Below, one piece after another: positions 46,793 to 63,160 of a stretch of DNA of 64,000 nucleotides. Numbering within the stretch: position 1 is the stretch's first letter; each line of letters begins with the position of its first letter. The position numbers were made by a program, and so were the translations under genes. Source of the DNA: Rutidosis leptorrhynchoides (taxonomy: Eukaryota; Streptophyta; Magnoliopsida; Asterales; Asteraceae); assembly GCF_046630445.1 (NCBI RefSeq), contig NC_092342.1, positions 79,286,001-79,350,000 of the forward strand, written 5' to 3'. Below the pieces are notes generated by a model. That model searched no databases. It was not told the origin of the DNA and saw nothing but the letters and a program-made list of their open reading frames with translations.

Positions 46793-49125
46793 GTGTGGGG
46801 AGATTCAAATGTTCTAAAAAGAAATAATGCTGTCTAGAGTTATTTATTCCGTTCTCATGTAGTTCCGAGAATGGAATCCGATTGGTCTTTTCCACTAGCA
46901 GACACTAAAGAACTAGTTTTCTCCCCCCATTCTGAAATTTTGTTTTGTAGGTTTTGTATGAAATTAATACGCTTTTTCAATTTAAGTTTTGGGTGAATTT
47001 AAAAACAAAAATTACTTTATTAAGTTTAAAAAATGATTTCTAAAATTCATCGTAAGTTGAAGATTAGGTCATCGAACCGAAATTGCTTTACCTGAGGGCG
47101 GGGCGAAAAATTTTGTTATCATTATTTTTAATTTTATTGATCTAAAGTTTACCAAAAAAATTAAAAAAACCCAAAAAATCTTTGCTTTTAAAACAATCGC
47201 TTTAAAAACGACAAATTTTAAATTTTGTCGAGGGACGGACTAGATAAACATACCGAAACTACCTAAAGTAAAAGGAAACAAAATTAAATTTTTTTAAATA
47301 AATAAAGGTTTTATAAAAATATATATATATATATATTATATAAATGTTTGTAGTTTATCTTATGTACAAAACAGGGTAAAACAGCGCACTTTCAAAGACT
47401 GGCATTAAGTTCAGCAAAAGCTACTAATTTTGACGACAAGACGCAAAATATCAAATGTGATATAAAATAATATGTTTGCAAACTCGGTATTTTTAATCAC
47501 TTTTCTACGCTAGTCACCCTCATGAATTTATAATCATAGTCTGATTTCATGCAAATGAGGGCATTGCATGATCTCAAGTGTGGGGAAGGGTTATAAATTC
47601 TCACGGGTTTACACTTAGTTTATTTGCCAAATTTTGTGAAAATTTGAAAAATTTTCAACTAAATGAATTCAAAATCATGTTTATACATATTTATGAACGA
47701 TAAAAACTAGGTGTTAATACCGAAATTATCGTTACCTCGGAAAGGACATAAATTGAGAAACAACCTAAAATGCTTGAATTCATTTAAAATGAAAAAGAGG
47801 AGAATAAAAAGGCAAAGAAAAGAATGAATAAAAGCTAAGTGTGGGAAGATTTTACCAAGTTCTTTAAAAACACATATCACATATTTGGTATAGATTATTG
47901 CAGGTACTTTTGCTTTGGACTAAACTAATTAGTTTTACCCGATTTATTGTAATACCTTTGAAAGAATAGATGGATCTACACGATGAATCAATTCCATCAT
48001 TAAAAGGAAGTAAAGTCTTCCAAAAAAGACACGCGCTTCTTGATTTAGGTCAGGAAGTTGTCGTCCAGACCAGTTGTAGAGTCTACAAAAAACCTTGAAA
48101 ATTTTTCTCGAAAATCCGCTGGAAATCCACGGACCTCAGCATCAAACAGGGTCGCCAAGTGGTCAGACTTATGCTAACCATGAGAGGATCTGTCTCGTAA
48201 AATGGGGAGGGCGCCGTGCAAATTAGCTTGATAAGACTAATGAATCAGACCCCCAGAAAAGGATAATCTCCTTAAAAGATTAAAAATCAGCTTTTAAGCC
48301 TGATATTACTCAATCCTTGAGATTAACCTTAAAGATTGAGAATTCAAACTCATGGAATTTAATGATATCTAAACTCGAGCTTGAACGAGAAAATATTTTG
48401 ATCAAATTAAAACCGATTTATTTTCTGAAAATCCATTTTCAATGCGTTCATTACCATTGAATGTAAAATCCTAGGAATTCACCTGGAATTCATTAGGTCA
48501 CCTGAACCAAATCGGGTGTCAACCGTAAGAACGATGGTTGCATAGCATGGTCGAAGACAGGACCTTGTGCCAGACCGGAAAATAATAGGGTGATCTTTAC
48601 TATTGCTCCTACAAAGGATAGTAATTGCATCCGACACGTTTTTGACCATAATCATCTGCATGTCACGGGACATTGCCTTAACAGTTGCTTGTTCAATGCT
48701 TTCCTTTACAACCAGACAGTAGTTTACCGAAAGGTAATATACGGAACAAGTATACTGGACGTGTTGCTTTCCTAATACAAGGTTAGCAAGTGGGTAACAC
48801 AAAACCATAAGTTTTGAGCTAAAATTTTAAAATCTGAAACCCAGAAAACCCACAAAAGGAAGGGTTATTCCGGAAAACTTATCTAGGGTAAAAGCTAGAA
48901 TGAATTTTCAAAAGATCAAATGTTTTCATAAAGATCCAATTTCCTTAAGGATCTAAATTTTCATAGTCATGTGGGACTGTAAACCACAACGTTACTATCA
49001 TTGTTTATACCGTCGTATCAAAATCACTAATGTATAAAGTGTGAAGAATAAAGAAGTGATTCATGTGATTTAATTTCAAGTTCTGTATTGCTTGAGGACA
49101 AGCAACGCTCAAGTGTGGGGATATT
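46793..49125 (+). other. C 3' non-coding region with repeated PPT-like motifs
   Basis: No RT, integrase or env-like domain found. AAGTGTGGGGA-type motifs recur at 46460, 46791, 47576, 47837 (AAGTGTGGGAAGA) and 49111. The last, AAGTGTGGGGATATT, directly precedes the right LTR and is the working PPT. The run GAGGACAAGCAA just upstream is typical of Tat/Athila 3' ends. Confidence 0.7.
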
Positions 49126-52837
<3,712 letters not shown>

Positions 52838-52850
52838 TTACCCACCTGTT
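52838..52850 (-). other. Polypurine tract of D
   Basis: Minus sense AACAGGTGGGTAA before the LTR start, a variant of the AACGGGTAGGTAC motif of G1, A and B. Confidence 0.65.
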
Positions 52851-52872
52851 ATTGGAAATTTTGTCCCGAAAT

Positions 52873-55800
52873 TTAAGCTGAGGCAGGTGTTAGAGTCGGG
52901 AAAAGGTGAGGGTACTTCTGCATCATTTGATCCTCTCGTTCCCAGGTAAACTCAGGTCCACGCTTGGCATTCCATCAAACTCAGACAATTGGAATCTTAT
53001 TGCGTTTCAAGGTTTTGACCTCACGGTCCATAATTTTGACAGGTTCTTTCACGAAGTGGAGTTTGTCATCAATCGTAAGTTCTTCCAATGGTATGATAAG
53101 TTCCGGTGGAGCAAGGCACTTCTTCAAATTTGATACATGGAAGGTAGGATGAACAGCACTCAACTGAGTCGGAAGATCCAGACGATAAGCAACGGGTCCA
53201 ACACGTTCCAAAATTTCAAAAGGACCAACATATCGCGGGTTCAAATTTCCGCTCTTTCCAAACCGAATTACACCTTTCCAAGGTGCGACCTTCAACATTA
53301 CCCGGTCACCCACGTTGAATTCGAAGTCTTTACGTTTAAGATCAGCATAACTCTTTTGGTGATCGCGGGCCGTCTTAAGTCTCGCCTGAATCTGAGAAAT
53401 CTTCTCTGTCATTTCATGGACTATCTCGGGTCCGGTGATTTGCACTTCGCCTAACTCGGCCCAACGAATAGGAGAACGGCTCGGCTAGCGACAGATGCCT
53501 TTCCCAAGACTTTCCGAAGTTAATAACACAGGCACGTAACATGTCCTCTAAAGTCTGAATCGTTCATTCACTCTGACCATCGGTCTGGGGGTGGTACGCG
53601 GTGCTCATGTCGAGACGAGTTCCCAAGGCTTCTTGCAAAGAACGCCAGAATCTGGAAGCAAAACGGGGATCGCGATCTGAGATGATTGATAAGGGCACAC
53701 GATGACGAGATACAACCTCTTTGATGTACAGTTGAGCAAGTCTCTCCATTGTATCTGTTTCTTTCATCGCTAGAAAATGAGCAGATTTGGTAAGACGGTC
53801 AATGATAACCCAGATTGTATCGTATCCGCCCACCGTCTTTGGTAGCTTCGTGATGAAATCCATTGTAATTGCTTCCCATTTCCATTGTGGGATTTCTGGT
53901 TGCTGAAGTAATTCAGATGGCCTCTGATGTTCAGCCTTAACCTTCGAACAAGTCAAACACCTTCCAACATAAGTTGCAACATCCTTCTTAAGATTTGGCC
54001 ACCAATATTGTTCCTTAAGATCGTGGTACATTTTTCCGGCTCCTAGATGAATCGAATATCTCAACTTGTGGGCTTCATCAAGTATAAGGTTCTGTAGATC
54101 TCCATAACGAGGTACCCAAATTCTTCCGGCATAACATCGGAGTCCAGATTCTCTAACCTCGAATTTAGAGACGAGAATGTTCAAGTATTCATAACGTAAG
54201 TTCTTCTCGATGAGAACCTCTTCTTGGGCTACTCGGATCTGGCTATGGAGGTTCGAATGGATTTTGATGTTCAGAGCCCGAACACGAAGAGGTACCGTTC
54301 TCTCCTTTCGACTCAGAGCGTCGGCTACAACATTGGCCTTACCAGGATGGTAACGAAGTTCACAATTATAGTCTTTCAGCATCTCAATCCATCGTCGTTG
54401 TCTCATGTTTAGCTGATTCTGATCAAAGATGTGCTGGAGGCTTTTGTGATCGGTGAATATGGTACTCTTTGTTCCATAGAGATAGTGTCTCCACAGCTTC
54501 AATGCGAAGACAACGGCTCCAAGTTTGAGATCTTGAGTAGTGTAGTTTCACTCATGAATCTTCAGCTGACGAGATGCATAAGCAATGACCTTCGTTCTTT
54601 GCATCAATACACAACCAAAACCATTCTTCGAAGCATCGCAGTACACAACAAAGTCGTCACTGCCTTCGGGAAGAGATAAGATAGGTGCGGTTGTTAACTT
54701 CTGCTTCAGGGTTTGAAATGCTGCTTCTTGTTCTTTTTCCCAAACAAACTTCTTCCCTTTATGAGTTAACGCCATCAAAGGACGCGAAATCAAAGAGAAA
54801 CCTTCAATGAACCTTCGATAATAACCGGCAAGACCTAGAAATTGGCGTATGTGAGTCGGAGTAGTGGGGGTTTCCCACATGCTGATAGCCTTGATCTTGG
54901 CGGGATCAACTTTGATACCTTGGTCACTCACAATATGACCCAGAAATTGGACTTCCGTCAGCCAAAATTCACACTTGGAGAATTTGGCATAAAGTTGCTC
55001 TCATCTCAAGAGTTCAAGCACTAACCGAAGATGTTGCTCATGTTCTTCTTCGCTCTTGGAGTAGATGAGGATATCATTTATGAAGACGATAACGAATTTA
55101 TCTAGATAAGGCTTGCAGACACGATTCATGAGATCCATGAACACAGCAGGTGCGTTGGTTAATCCGAACGGCATCACGAGAAACTCGTAATGACCATAGC
55201 GGGTTCTAAACGCAGTCTTAATCACATCACTCTCTTTCACTCTCAACTGGTGATAACCGGAATCCAAATCGATCTTAGAGTAAACGCTTGATCCTTGTAA
55301 CTGATCAAAAAGATCGTCAATTCGGGGAAGAGGATATCGATTCTTGATCGTCAATTTATTGAGTTCGTGGTAGTTGATACACATGCGGAAAGATCCTTCA
55401 TTCTTCTTCACGAATAAAACAGGTGCTCCCCAAGGCGATGAGCTCGATTGGATAAACCCTCGGTCGAGCAATTCCTGTAGTTGACTCTACAATTCTTGCA
55501 GTTCTGAAGGTGCCAAACGATAAGGCGCACGAGCTACGGGTGCAGCTCCCGGCACTAGATTGATCTAGAACTCCACGGCTCTCGGTGGAGGTAATCCAGG
55601 CAGTTCTTCCGGAAAGACGTCGGGGAATTCATTCACGATTCGCACATCATTCACGCTCTCCTCTTCTGTTTCTAAAACCTTCACGTGTGCTAAAACATCA
55701 AGACGTCCTTTCTTCGTGATCTTCTGCGCTTTCATACAACTAATGAGGTTCAGTTTCGAACTACATCTCTCTCCGTATATAACCAGTGGCTCACCATCTC

Positions 55801-57219
55801 CTTGTGGTATTCGAAGAGCTTTATCTCCACAGATAACATCGGCCCTTACTTTAGTCAACAAGTCCATGCCGATAATCACGTCAAAGCTTCCCAATTTAAT
55901 AGGTATTAAGTCAATTGCGAAATCCACACCAGCTATGTTAATAATAGCTCCTCGGCCAATTTGGTCAACTTTCTCAAGTTTCCCATTGGCTACCTCAACT
56001 AGCATACTTTCTTTTAAAGGAACTAATGACCAATTTATTTTATCGCAAAAGTGTCTACATACATAACTTCTATCGGCACCAGTATCAAATAGGACAGAAG
56101 CTAAAAGGTTGTTGATAGTGAATATACCTGTCACCAAGTAGGGGTTCTCGCATGCATCCCTTGCATTAACATTAAAAGCTCTACCTCGCGGTGGTCCGCC
56201 GTCTTTTCGCTTGTCGGGTCACTCATTCCTGAAGTGGCCCGTATTTCCGCATCCGTAGCACTTCTTCGGCCCGGCGGGTTTGCCCTTGCATTCAAAGTAG
56301 TGACCTTGCAATCCTTACCTATATGCCCAGACCGTTGGCACTTCTCACAAACAACATTACAATACCTAGTGTGGTGTTTGTAACACCTCTTGCATTGCGG
56401 TAGGGTACCTTTGTAGTTTGGGTTGGAGCTTGTGCCGGGGTTGGGGTTTCCACCGTTGTTGTATCTCTTAGCGGGGGTTTGATCATAGGTCCTCCCCTTA
56501 CTGTTATCCCACTTTCTCTTGTCACTACTACCCGCTTCAGACTTGGACTTCTCCAGTTCATCGATGAGAATCTGATTCATGAGTGTATGCGCCATGCGCA
56601 TTGCTTCGGGAACATTCGATGGCTTGGACGAGGTGACATTACCCTTGATGGACTTAGGGAGTCCCCAAAAGTATCTCTCCATACGCTTGAATTCCAGGGT
56701 GACCATGGTAGGACACATAAGAGCTAACTCAAGAAACCTCCGATTGTAACCATCGAGATCGTTGCCAACAGCCTTCAATTGCATAAACTCCATTTCCATC
56801 TTTTGTATCTCGGTTCTCGAACAATACTCATCAATCATAGCCGCTTTGAACTCCTCCCATGGCGTAGCATACGCCTCATCAATACCTTGTACCTGTGCCA
56901 TGGTGTTCCACCACGTGAGGGCGCCATCAGATAGCGTGCAGGAAGCAAATTTGGTTTTGTTGGACTCAGAACAGTTGCTGACTCGGAATACTGACTCAAG
57001 CTTTTCAAACCATCTTGTGAGACCAACAGGCCCCTCAGTTCCGCTGAAGTTATGTGGTTTACAGCTCTGGAATTCCTTGTAGGTGCACCCGTTTCGAACG
57101 GGTTGGATAATCGGCGGTGGTTCAGCTTGAGGGTTCATTTCCGCCAAGGCTGCGGCGACTCGTTCATTAATCATCTCTTCGATTTGAGCTACTGTGGGTG
57201 TTGTTCGTGTGTTTGCCAT
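52873..57219 (-). pseudogene. D gag-pol (gag-PR-RT-RH-IN-chromodomain-like), inactivated
   Basis: Gag starts MANTRTTPTV at 57219 and has the ALTWWNTM core and a first knuckle (CEKCQRSGHIGKDC). A frameshift follows and the second knuckle's last Cys is TGA at 56219. The protease keeps D-T-G-A (LFDTGADRSY). TAG stops at 55565 and 55487. RT: the catalytic FIDD-type motif reads [13 protein letters not shown], so one aspartate is lost. TGA at 55001 and 54548. RNase H keeps DALSR; integrase keeps HHCC and D, D, E, with TGA at 53564 right after QSE. About 80 bp are missing near 53485. TGA at 52981 and 52975 in the chromodomain-like end. It is a relative of G1 pol in the same domain order, but clearly dead. 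Confidence 0.93.
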
Positions 57220-57556
57220 TGCCCTTCGAAAACAAAAGTTTTGACTTAAGTCAAAATACAGCATACAACATACAGTAATACAGTATATAGTAAACAGGGA
57301 AACAACACAACGCATGCCAATATAGTAATGCAACTAGGTACAAATACAACAAAACCAACATACAGTAACGTAAATAGAACACTATGCAAGGATTAAACAA
57401 CGCAAAGTTCCATTAATTAATAAAGAGTTGCATACATTCGCATAAGTTCGCACATTACATAAGGAAAACATGGAACTACAAACGAGATTACAAAATGAAA
57501 CCTACTACAAAGCTCTATGGTGACGGTGGGTAAAGGATGTCCAGCACATGGGACAT

Positions 57557-58375
57557 CTACTCCTTGAGCTCAGTTACCCGAGCACAGAGGATCTCCACCT
57601 CCCTCGTCAGTTCCTCGACAGAGGGAGAGGCTGGTAGAGCAGGCGGAGCTGCTGGTGCAGGTGGTGCTGGTGGTGCAGATGGTCCGGCTCCAGAGGTAGA
57701 TGCTGCACAACGGTAAGGCTTACGCACGAACGGATCAGTCGGGTAAGGCACAACCCACTTACGGGCGGTAACCCTACAATGCTGGCCATGTGTGTCAGTG
57801 AATGCTCGTCCTCCGTTGATCCCCAGAATGACGGTGCCATCGAAACGGTACCGCTTCTTTGGCGGGGTGGAGGGTGGCTGCACAGGTGCATCATCAAGGT
57901 CCTCCTCGTTGGAGTTATTGTCACTAGAGTCGTCTGTGGATGAGCCGTCGGATGATGAATCAGCTGGGAGTGGCTGCACGGGTGGCTGTACTAGCTGTCC
58001 TCGGGTGGCCATCATCTGTCGGTATCTGTCGGGCGAAATCGGTACAAGACGTCCATCAGGAGTGCGTCAACACCACATGCGTAAATGATTACGGAATGGA
58101 CCTTCCCCGAATTCTGCGGGAAACACAACACCACCGGGGTGGGGCTGTGGCTCCTGAGGTACCGGGGCAACTGGAGCTGGAATCTCCGGAGGGTCCTGGG
58201 CTCCGACTGCGGTAACCACTGGTACAGGTGTATGGCTGCTGGTTCCAGAGGATGAAGTGCCAAGGTCACTGGAGGGTGTCGTCGACGGAATCGGAGGGTC
58301 GGAAACAGTGGCAGGTGAAGTGTCTGAGGAGTCTGAATCGCTGCCCAAAATGATGACAGGTGGAATATCCGACAT
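57557..58375 (-). pseudogene. D pre-gag ORF with one in-frame stop
   Basis: A single frame of 273 codons from ATG 58375 is broken only by TGA at 58069-58067. N-terminus Ser/Asp/Pro-rich; middle FGEGPFRNHLRMW and TPDGRLVPISPDRYRQMM; a second acidic Ser/Asp stretch; then KKRYRFDGTVILGINGG and ARKWVVPYPTDPF; Ala/Pro-rich; and a short coiled coil at the end (VEELTREVEILCARVTELK). Family not recognised. Position (after PBS, before gag), acidic start and coiled-coil end parallel the A/B pre-gag ORFs, though direct similarity is weak. The stop is compatible with CGA to TGA. Confidence 0.65.
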
Positions 58376-58717
58376 CTGAACAAGGAAAATAACTTTTCCA
58401 TATCAGTAAGTCATAAGCAAGCATGTATTAGGCACTATAGCAACCTAGCATGGCAATAACAATAGTGCTAAACAGAAATAACATGCGGAAGCAGATTGTA
58501 ATCATGCAATAGCGGAAATAAGCATACAGCAAGTTCGCACGGCAGTAAAGATAAGCAATAACATGCAGTAAGATCACATAGCAGTAAAAGTAAGCAGTAG
58601 CATGCAGTAAGTCTCGCAGAAACAAGTAAATTAGCAAGTTGTAGATTAGTTCTATTAGTGAATACTACTTAGGTCTGGTCTAGACTCACTAATGCAACCT
58701 AATTCCCTACAATCAAC

Positions 58718-58729
58718 GCTCTGATACCA
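58718..58729 (-). other. Primer-binding site of D (initiator tRNA-Met)
   Basis: Minus sense TGGTATCAGAGC, two bases from the LTR. Confidence 0.88.
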
Positions 58730-58731
58730 AA

Positions 58732-59422
58732 TGTGATGCCCCGTACAAAACCATCGTGTATGGATCATCAATCAACAGGATCATTACATGGTCAAACACT
58801 ATATGCTGTTTGAAAACCGATTTGCATTCATAAAAGATAACGTTTTTACAAAAGATAGCGTGCATCCTATGAATAGGAGCATAAACATAATTATTTGACC
58901 CTAAGGTCGTTACAAAGCCATTGTTTGAAATTAACATAAACTACGAGTGCAACAGAAAAGTTCCATGAATGAGACATCTCTAATAATGCAGCGGATAACT
59001 AATACAGCAGGTCCTTAACAGCAATTCAATAACAGCATGACATCAAGTCTAACAGCGGAAGCAATAAACCTCTAGGCACCTGAGAAATACACGCTTAAAA
59101 AGTCAACATGAATGTTGGTGAGCTATAGTTTAAGTTGTAATAGTAACGTAAGATAGGCCACGAGATTTCAGTGCTGCAAACAGCGTATCAAATAGTATGA
59201 AAAGTATATGTATAACCGTGGGCACCCGGTAACTAGACTTAACATTTATAACCCCCTGAAAGTACACTTGGCAAGTGCGTATGTTCACGAAGTATTAAAC
59301 ACCCGTTAAATGCTAGCGCGACTAGCCCGAGTGGGGATGTTAAACCCTATGGATCCATATCTAAGATTCGCGTTCACCGGTTCAAAAACCAATGACTAAA
59401 CATTACCGTGCTAAGGGGAATG
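58732..59422 (-). repeat. D right (5') LTR, first 691 bp
   Basis: Matches 49902-50592 with few changes, then ends abruptly after CTAAGGGGAATG, where LTR E starts. The remaining 2.2 kb is not seen in the window. Confidence 0.9.
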
Positions 59423-59640
59423 TGTCACGACCCTGAAAATTTCGACTAATTTAAACCAAACTCTCGATACGATATTATATTTTTTGACAAGATAAGCCAA
59501 GTCTGTTAGGTTGAGTCTCAAAAATTTTAAACTATTTCATATATTCAATTGATATTCGACCATTCCCGACGATTCACGAACAATTACTTGTAAATAAATA
59601 TGTATATGTATATGTATATATATATATATATGTGTGTGTG
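59423..59640 (+). repeat. LTR E, 5' fragment (right end uncertain)
   Basis: Begins TGTCACGACCCTGAAAATTT, and continues with stretches matching the starts of the A and B LTRs (GTTGAGTCTCAAAAA, ACGATTCACGAACAATTA). Similarity fades in a TA/TG-rich tract after about 59590. No LTR end, PBS or second copy is seen before 64000. Confidence 0.7.
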
Positions 59641-61156
59641 TATATGAAAACTTGAAATAAAATACGATTTAATTATTAGAATTAATGATGTAAAATATTA
59701 TATGAAATAATAAAATTGTTAATAAAATGGGTCTATATATATAATGTAAATTAAATAAAATTATTAAATGATTGTAACCCTCGTTGATCATTCGATTATT
59801 ATTTAGATAAACTTAATTCCAACTTATGTGATTTTAAAAAGATAAACGATGATCCATAATTAAGATATATAAAATTTGGGATCATTAAAAATATTTTTAC
59901 TTTGAAGAGTTGAGTTTTAGTACTCCGTATATATTACTTGGAATTAAAAATAAAATATAGATGAACCTTTTTGATCAGGTTTCAAACAGATAATGAGTGA
60001 AATAATTAAATATAGTCAATCCAAAAATTTTACAATATCTTTGCCTTATATCGCTATACAGTTATAGAATGCATACAATTCTAATATGATACAAAGATCT
60101 ATCATTATCTATTTCTAATACTAAGCCTTTTAATGCTAAACTAATGAAATGACCTGTGAAATCACGGGTTTGTTTAAACTAAACAATTTAATGACATGTT
60201 TTACGTATTAAGTGAGTGTAAATGCTAAAGTCATTTATTTTAATGACCCGTTTGACTAAGAAACTTGTCGTTGTTTTTACAAATATATAGAGATATGTAT
60301 TTTTGCATACATATGTAACGTAATTAATTTCGTAAAAAGAATCCATATTTGAATATTAATAATATAATAATTATAATTATTATATTAAAAGTAAATAATA
60401 ATAATAAGTTCGCTAAGTATTTATATTTATATCTTCAATAGTAATAATTATAATTATTATTATTATAATAAATGCCTTTTAAATTTTTTTAGAAAATTAA
60501 AATTATAATTTATGAGAGATTAGTATTTCCTTTTATAAAAGATTTTGTATTATTTTTTTAATTAAATTAATATATAATTAACACAACATCATTATGAAAA
60601 TTAAAGAATGATTAGCTTAGTGATGACATTATTATTTTAGAGCTTTATATGATTATAAAATATAAATATAGATTGCTAAGCAACCAAAAATATTTCTATC
60701 TTATATGTGACAGTTAAAAAGTTAGAATCATGCATAATGATGGATCCAAACATTATGCATATGTTTCAGTACGTTTCTGTTGATCTAATAATTAACGTTG
60801 AAATTTACTCTTCCATTTTGCAAATTATCATTATTATCATTATATCATACCAAAGTTTGAATTAAAATAATGAGTTGTTTGACCATGAAAGTCACATGAA
60901 CTTACAAGTTGATGTATATAAGTCATGAAACATGAGATTTCACATGAATTAGCCTAACCAGCTGATTCAAGTTTCACTAGTTTGTTGCATTCATAACTTC
61001 GTGCTTAAAAAGAATTCGATTTAATTACAAGTGGAATATTCATTATATATATAGTAGTAGTAGTAAATGAATCAACATTAGGAAAAATGTTGATGTATAC
61101 AATCTCCATATGTTGTCTATAAAAAATGAATTCCGAATCATAAATGGTTGACCAAA
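59641..61156. other. AT-rich intergenic DNA, no gene recognised
   Basis: It lies between LTR E and the 3' end of the AGP gene. Part may still be LTR E. No coding domain or RNA gene found. Confidence 0.5.
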
Positions 61157-62033
61157 CTAGCTCATGAGAACCAGTAAAACGACAATCATAAAACTTGCAC
61201 CCACTCGTGTTCCAAATCTTCCTCCCTTTCGATAAATCGTTCGTCCGTTACTCTGTGATCAAATCAATCAAACGATCATTCATTGCGTGATTAGATGTTT
61301 AATGTTGTTATTATACGTGAGGTCACAATTTTTATTTATAGATATTTTTAGAGAATATAGAACTTACGAGATCAAGTGATGGTGCGGGTGCTGGTGTTGT
61401 GTCGTCGGTTGTTGTCGTTGGTGGCGCAGGTGGGCTCTTAGGAAGAGGTGCAGGTGCTGGTGTTGGTGCATGATGTTTCTTGTGCTTATGCTTCCTTTTC
61501 TTGTGTTTTGTAGGAGCCGGTGCAGGGGCTGGTGGAAGAGTAAACGGTGTCGGAGCTGGTGGTGGTACAGCCGGTGCTACCGCTGGTGTTGGCGGTTGAG
61601 GAATCGGTGCTGGCGGTAAGGTTGCAGGTGCAGGCGGCAGGGTTGCTGGCGCAGGGGACACTTTAGGCGGCAATGCAGGTGGTGAAACGACTGGTGGTGG
61701 TGTTGGGGCAGCCACAGGCGGTGTTGGGGCGGGTAAGGGTGGTGATGGTGGAGTAGATGGGGCGGTGACCGGTGAACTCACCGGTGGTTGTGGTGGTGAT
61801 AGGACGGATGGGCTAGAAGCTGGTGGAGTTGGGGACGGTAGAGGGGTGGCTGGTGGGGTTGGGGACGGTAGTGGGGTGGCTGGCGGTGATTGTGTTGGCG
61901 GAACTGGGGTGGTGGTAGGCGGTGGAACGATGACAGGTGGAGTTAACGGTGAGGATGCAGGTGATTGGCCATTGGAAATTGCAACCAAAAGAGATATATA
62001 AGTGAGAATAGTAATAATCCACAACATTTTCAT
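61157..62033 (-). CDS. AGP19-like: Lysine-rich arabinogalactan protein, AGP19-like, two exons
   Basis: Exon 1 is 62033-61368 (222 codons). It ends GATCTC at a textbook donor (GTAAGT). A 115-bp intron ends TGATCACAG, and exon 2 is 61252-61157 (31 codons plus TAG), in phase 0. Without splicing the protein would end after 11 unrelated residues. Order: signal peptide (about 1-22, hydrophobic ILTYISLLVAISNG), a Pro/Ala/Ser/Thr domain of about 150 residues with many hydroxyproline-type PP, AP, SP and TP sites, a Lys/His block (TKHKKRKHKHKKHHAPTP), a short acidic/Thr segment, then in exon 2 a GPI-attachment signal (small residues followed by MIVVLLVLMS). The mature product would be a GPI-anchored cell-surface proteoglycan. 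The Lys block and APTPAPAPLP after it match Arabidopsis AGP19 best, then AGP17/18. This is the only clear host gene here; it looks intact. Confidence 0.88.
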
Positions 62034-62072
62034 TTTGTGTTGGTAGTGTTAATTTGGATTTAAGAAATGGAG

Positions 62073-62081
62073 ATTTATAAG
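62073..62081 (-). promoter_or_regulatory. Candidate TATA box of the AGP gene
   Basis: Minus sense CTTATAAAT, about 40 bp before the ATG. That implies a very short 5' UTR. The alternative TTTATACAT at about 62085-62093 is slightly further upstream. Confidence 0.4.
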
Positions 62082-62093
62082 AAATGTATAAAG

Positions 62094-62805
62094 TTAATGT
62101 TTGTGATGATACAAAGAGGTTTGGTGCTACATGTCCTTCATGTGGGTGGCACATCTCTTATATTTAATTTACTTGATCATTGTGATATGACTTGCAGACC
62201 AATTTTGGTAGTTAATGGCTCATGATTCATGTTTATGGATTTGGTACATTGGTCATCTTTCGCTTTCGGCTTTAGAAATAATCTTTTTGCGGTCCAAACG
62301 GAACAACTTAAAATGTTAGCATGTAGTTTTCATAAAGAAAACTGGGACGTAACAAACAGCCTATCAGAAGTTTAATTGAATTTGGTATACATGTGAATTT
62401 GAATTTGTAGATCTTTGAGGCAAAAGTTTTGTGGTACTTTGAATAGAAAATTTCATAATGAGTAGACTAGAGCATTGGCCTAAAGAGACCATGATAATTA
62501 TGAAAGTTAGAAACTTAAATATGAAAAAGATAAGCAAAAGTTGATCTATAAATCAAAAACCATTTTGGAGGCATCATGAACCTTAGAGAAGACGTTTGAT
62601 TGTTTGAATGATGGCTAGCGTGATAAAAATGGTACAAAATGGAAAGTACATTGTTATTTAGTGTGCTTATTCATCAAGATACATATGTAACAATTAGCTC
62701 CTTATCTTCACAAAAGTACAAGTCTGGCATGCGTCAAATATTTGGTCAGCACAACCAAGTTAAACTAGCTTTAGCTAATCCTTTAGACAACTTATACTGA
62801 TAACT
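62094..62805. other. Intergenic DNA upstream of the AGP gene
   Basis: No gene recognised. It should contain the AGP promoter region. Confidence 0.5.
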
Positions 62806-63088
62806 CGTGTTGTGAGTTCGTGTTGTGCAATTTTTTGATAATTATGACGTATTAGGTTAGTGAGTGGAGTAGTGGTGGTGTTGGAAGTAGGTGTTGTGAG
62901 TTGATGTTGTTGTAGTGAAATGCTGATGTACCATTTAATTTTGTATTTTTGTGTTTTATTTAATTATTTTATATTATTTTTATTATTAGTATGATTATAT
63001 TTATATTTATATTTTAAAAATATTTTTTAATTACAACGGCTATATTTGAACCGTTTCTTTTTCTAACGGCTAGTTTTTGTTTTTTCCC

Positions 63089-63096
63089 TATATAAA
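63089..63096 (+). promoter_or_regulatory. TATA box of the PB1-like ORF
   Basis: TATATAAA, 64 bp before the ATG at 63161, followed by a C/A/T-rich leader (CATCCACTCATCTC) typical of plant transcription starts. Confidence 0.55.
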
Positions 63097-63160
63097 CATC
63101 CACTCATCTCAAATCATAACACACGCTTCATTTCTCCTAAAACTCTCTCAACCATTCAAA

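Noticed and set aside
48479..48808. Env-like ORF in the C 3' region
   Set aside because: No signal peptide, membrane span or family resemblance; short chance frame.
61765..62001. Gly-rich 78-residue frame on the plus strand
   Set aside because: Antisense shadow of the Pro-rich AGP gene.
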